Positions 4,816 through 5,825 of a stretch of 5,825 nt of DNA are shown here, in pieces (the stretch's first letter is position 1; every line of letters begins with the position of its first letter). Origin of the DNA: Deltaproteobacteria bacterium (GTDB taxonomy: Bacteria; Desulfobacterota; Desulfobacteria; Desulfobacterales; C00003060); NCBI GenBank assembly GCA_019309245.1, contig JAFDGP010000169.1, positions 5,979 to 11,803 of the forward strand. Reading direction: 5' to 3'. The position numbers and the translations under genes were made by a program. Under the pieces are notes generated by a model. The model was given only the letters and a program-made list of their open reading frames with translations. It was not told where the DNA came from and searched no databases.

Positions 4816-5825
4816 TTATTCTCTGCTATTTCCCTCGAAGCTCCCTTTTGAAAAAAGCGAGAGCTGAACATGCCCTCGTTCAGGTCTGCGCTGCTTTTGA
4901 AAAGGCTGTTCACAGGTCTTGAGTTTTTTCTCCACGTCTTCAACAAACGGGGAAATTCGTCGAGACGTTCTCTTTCCGCGCCACATCCGGTTGCTCACAT
5001 GGGTCAGGAAGAGCGCTTCCTTGGCCCGTGTAAGGGCGACGTAAAAGAGCCTGCGTTCTTCTGCAAGGCGATGCTCGTCCCCTGCGGCCGCCGCATAGGG
5101 AATCAGGCCATCTTCACAACCGACCACAAAGACAACCGCAAATTCCAGCCCCTTGGAGGCATGCATGGTCATCAGTGTCACCCTTTCGGCCCTCGGATCG
5201 TAAAGATCCTGCCCTTGCTGCAAATGCACCCGGCTCAAGAATTCGATGTAATCTTCCCCGCACCCCTGCGCCACACTCCGCAGTACCTTAAGTCCCCGTT
5301 GGAAGCTTTCCTCTTCTTTAAACGCGTCGGCAAGACCGAAGTGTGCGGTCGCAAGGCGCACCTGGTCCGAGAGGGTCTTGCCTCGAATCGCGTTCCGGTA
5401 ATGCTGAATCCAATCCCTGATATTTTCCAATATCAGGGTCTCGCGCTCAGGCAGGCCGGCATCCCCCGGACGCGTCAACATATCTAAAAGACGGTGCCCC
5501 TTTTTTCGGCACTGCTTTTTGAATACCCCAAGAAATCCAGCACACTTCCCCTTGGCCGAGAGGCTCACCAGCCGCTGGGCGTCAAGGTCGCCGGCCATGT
5601 TCCATCCGATCTTGAGGCAGGACATGAGTTCGGCAATACCGGTGGCGTCCTCCAGGGTCTCGTCACCGACTACCTGGAACGGAATGCCCGACGCCTTGAA
5701 GGCGTCCCTTAAGGGTTGAACCTGCTCCTTGGTCCGGTACAGCACCGCAAAGTCCCCAAAACTGCGCTCCCTTATCTGCTCCCCGGGGTCGATTCGGCCG
5801 CTGTCCACGGAAAAATGGCTGGTTC
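4816..5825 (-). CDS. UvrD/PcrA-type superfamily 1 DNA helicase, C-terminal part (cut by window edge)
   Basis: The frame stays open to the right edge; the residues upstream of GTG at 5808 (TSHFS) fit the family, so the N-terminus with the Walker A and DExx motifs lies outside the window. Counting from that GTG, the visible part holds motif IV (DFAVLYRT, 19-26), motif V (TMHASKGLEF, 214-223, followed by VGCEDGLIP) and motif VI (EERRLFYVALTRAKE, 250-264). These are the second RecA-like domain of an ATP-dependent 3'-5' helicase that acts in DNA repair or replication-conflict processing. Residues 315-319 are QLSLF (4852-4866), a perfect match to the bacterial beta-clamp-binding pentapeptide, followed by an 11-residue tail. 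The spacing and the VDSG segment recall large deltaproteobacterial UvrD proteins that can carry an extra N-terminal nuclease-like domain; this cannot be checked here. Confidence 0.92.
   Translation of the reverse strand, partial: TSHFSVDSGRIDPGEQIRERSFGDFAVLYRTKEQVQPLRDAFKASGIPFQVVGDETLEDATGIAELMSCLKIGWNMAGDLDAQRLVSLSAKGKCAGFLGVFKKQCRKKGHRLLDMLTRPGDAGLPERETLILENIRDWIQHYRNAIRGKTLSDQVRLATAHFGLADAFKEEESFQRGLKVLRSVAQGCGEDYIEFLSRVHLQQGQDLYDPRAERVTLMTMHASKGLEFAVVFVVGCEDGLIPYAAAAGDEHRLAEERRLFYVALTRAKEALFLTHVSNRMWRGKRTSRRISPFVEDVEKKLKTCEQPFQKQRRPERGHVQLSLFSKGSFEGNSRE

Noticed and set aside
4710..4946. 78-codon frame ending FPFEKGGIRGGF
   Set aside because: It overlaps the helicase 3' end in another frame and then translates the C-rich dispersed repeat, a common false gene.

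Overview
The window looks like chromosomal DNA of an anaerobic deltaproteobacterium (Desulfobacterota, sulfate-reducer or syntroph type). That placement is inferred from the style of the proteins (Fur, FeoB, FmdB zinc ribbon, UvrD-like helicase), a G+C content a little over half by eye, and a dispersed C-rich repeat. I could not search a database. Every gene I can support is on the minus strand, so the window reads right to left biologically.

Right to left: (1) 5825-4816 is the C-terminal part of a superfamily 1 UvrD/PcrA-type helicase, cut by the window edge and carrying a QLSLF sliding-clamp-binding motif near its end. (2) 4815-4708 is a short gap with a copy of a C-rich hairpin repeat. (3) 4707-4312 encodes a 131-residue protein I do not recognise. 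(4) 4311-3945 has no gene. It holds a 115-bp inverted-repeat element with an alternative hairpin, two short direct repeats around it, and the promoter of the next gene. (5) 3944-3699 is a small FmdB-family zinc-ribbon gene. (6) 3698-3469 holds an inverted repeat, a strong promoter and a Fur-box-like operator. (7) 3468-344 is a ferrous-iron uptake operon: a Fur-type regulator fused to a C-terminal FeoA domain, a stand-alone feoA overlapping it by 4 bases, then feoB 3 bases further on. (8) 282-1 is the N-terminal part of a TrmO/TsaA-type tRNA methyltransferase. It is 61 bases after feoB with no clear terminator between, so it may share the transcript.

The coherent biological unit is the iron operon. 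A metal-sensing repressor would bind the operator over its own promoter when Fe(II) is plentiful, shutting off itself and the FeoAB importer. The unusual point is that the repressor carries a FeoA/SH3-like module, giving a domain layout like DtxR/MntR regulators on a Fur scaffold. Its predicted recognition helix also lacks the usual Fur residues. This is the best candidate for something under-described here. I saw no CRISPR array, tRNA, rRNA, complete insertion sequence, or evidence of a wholly new defence or mobile system.
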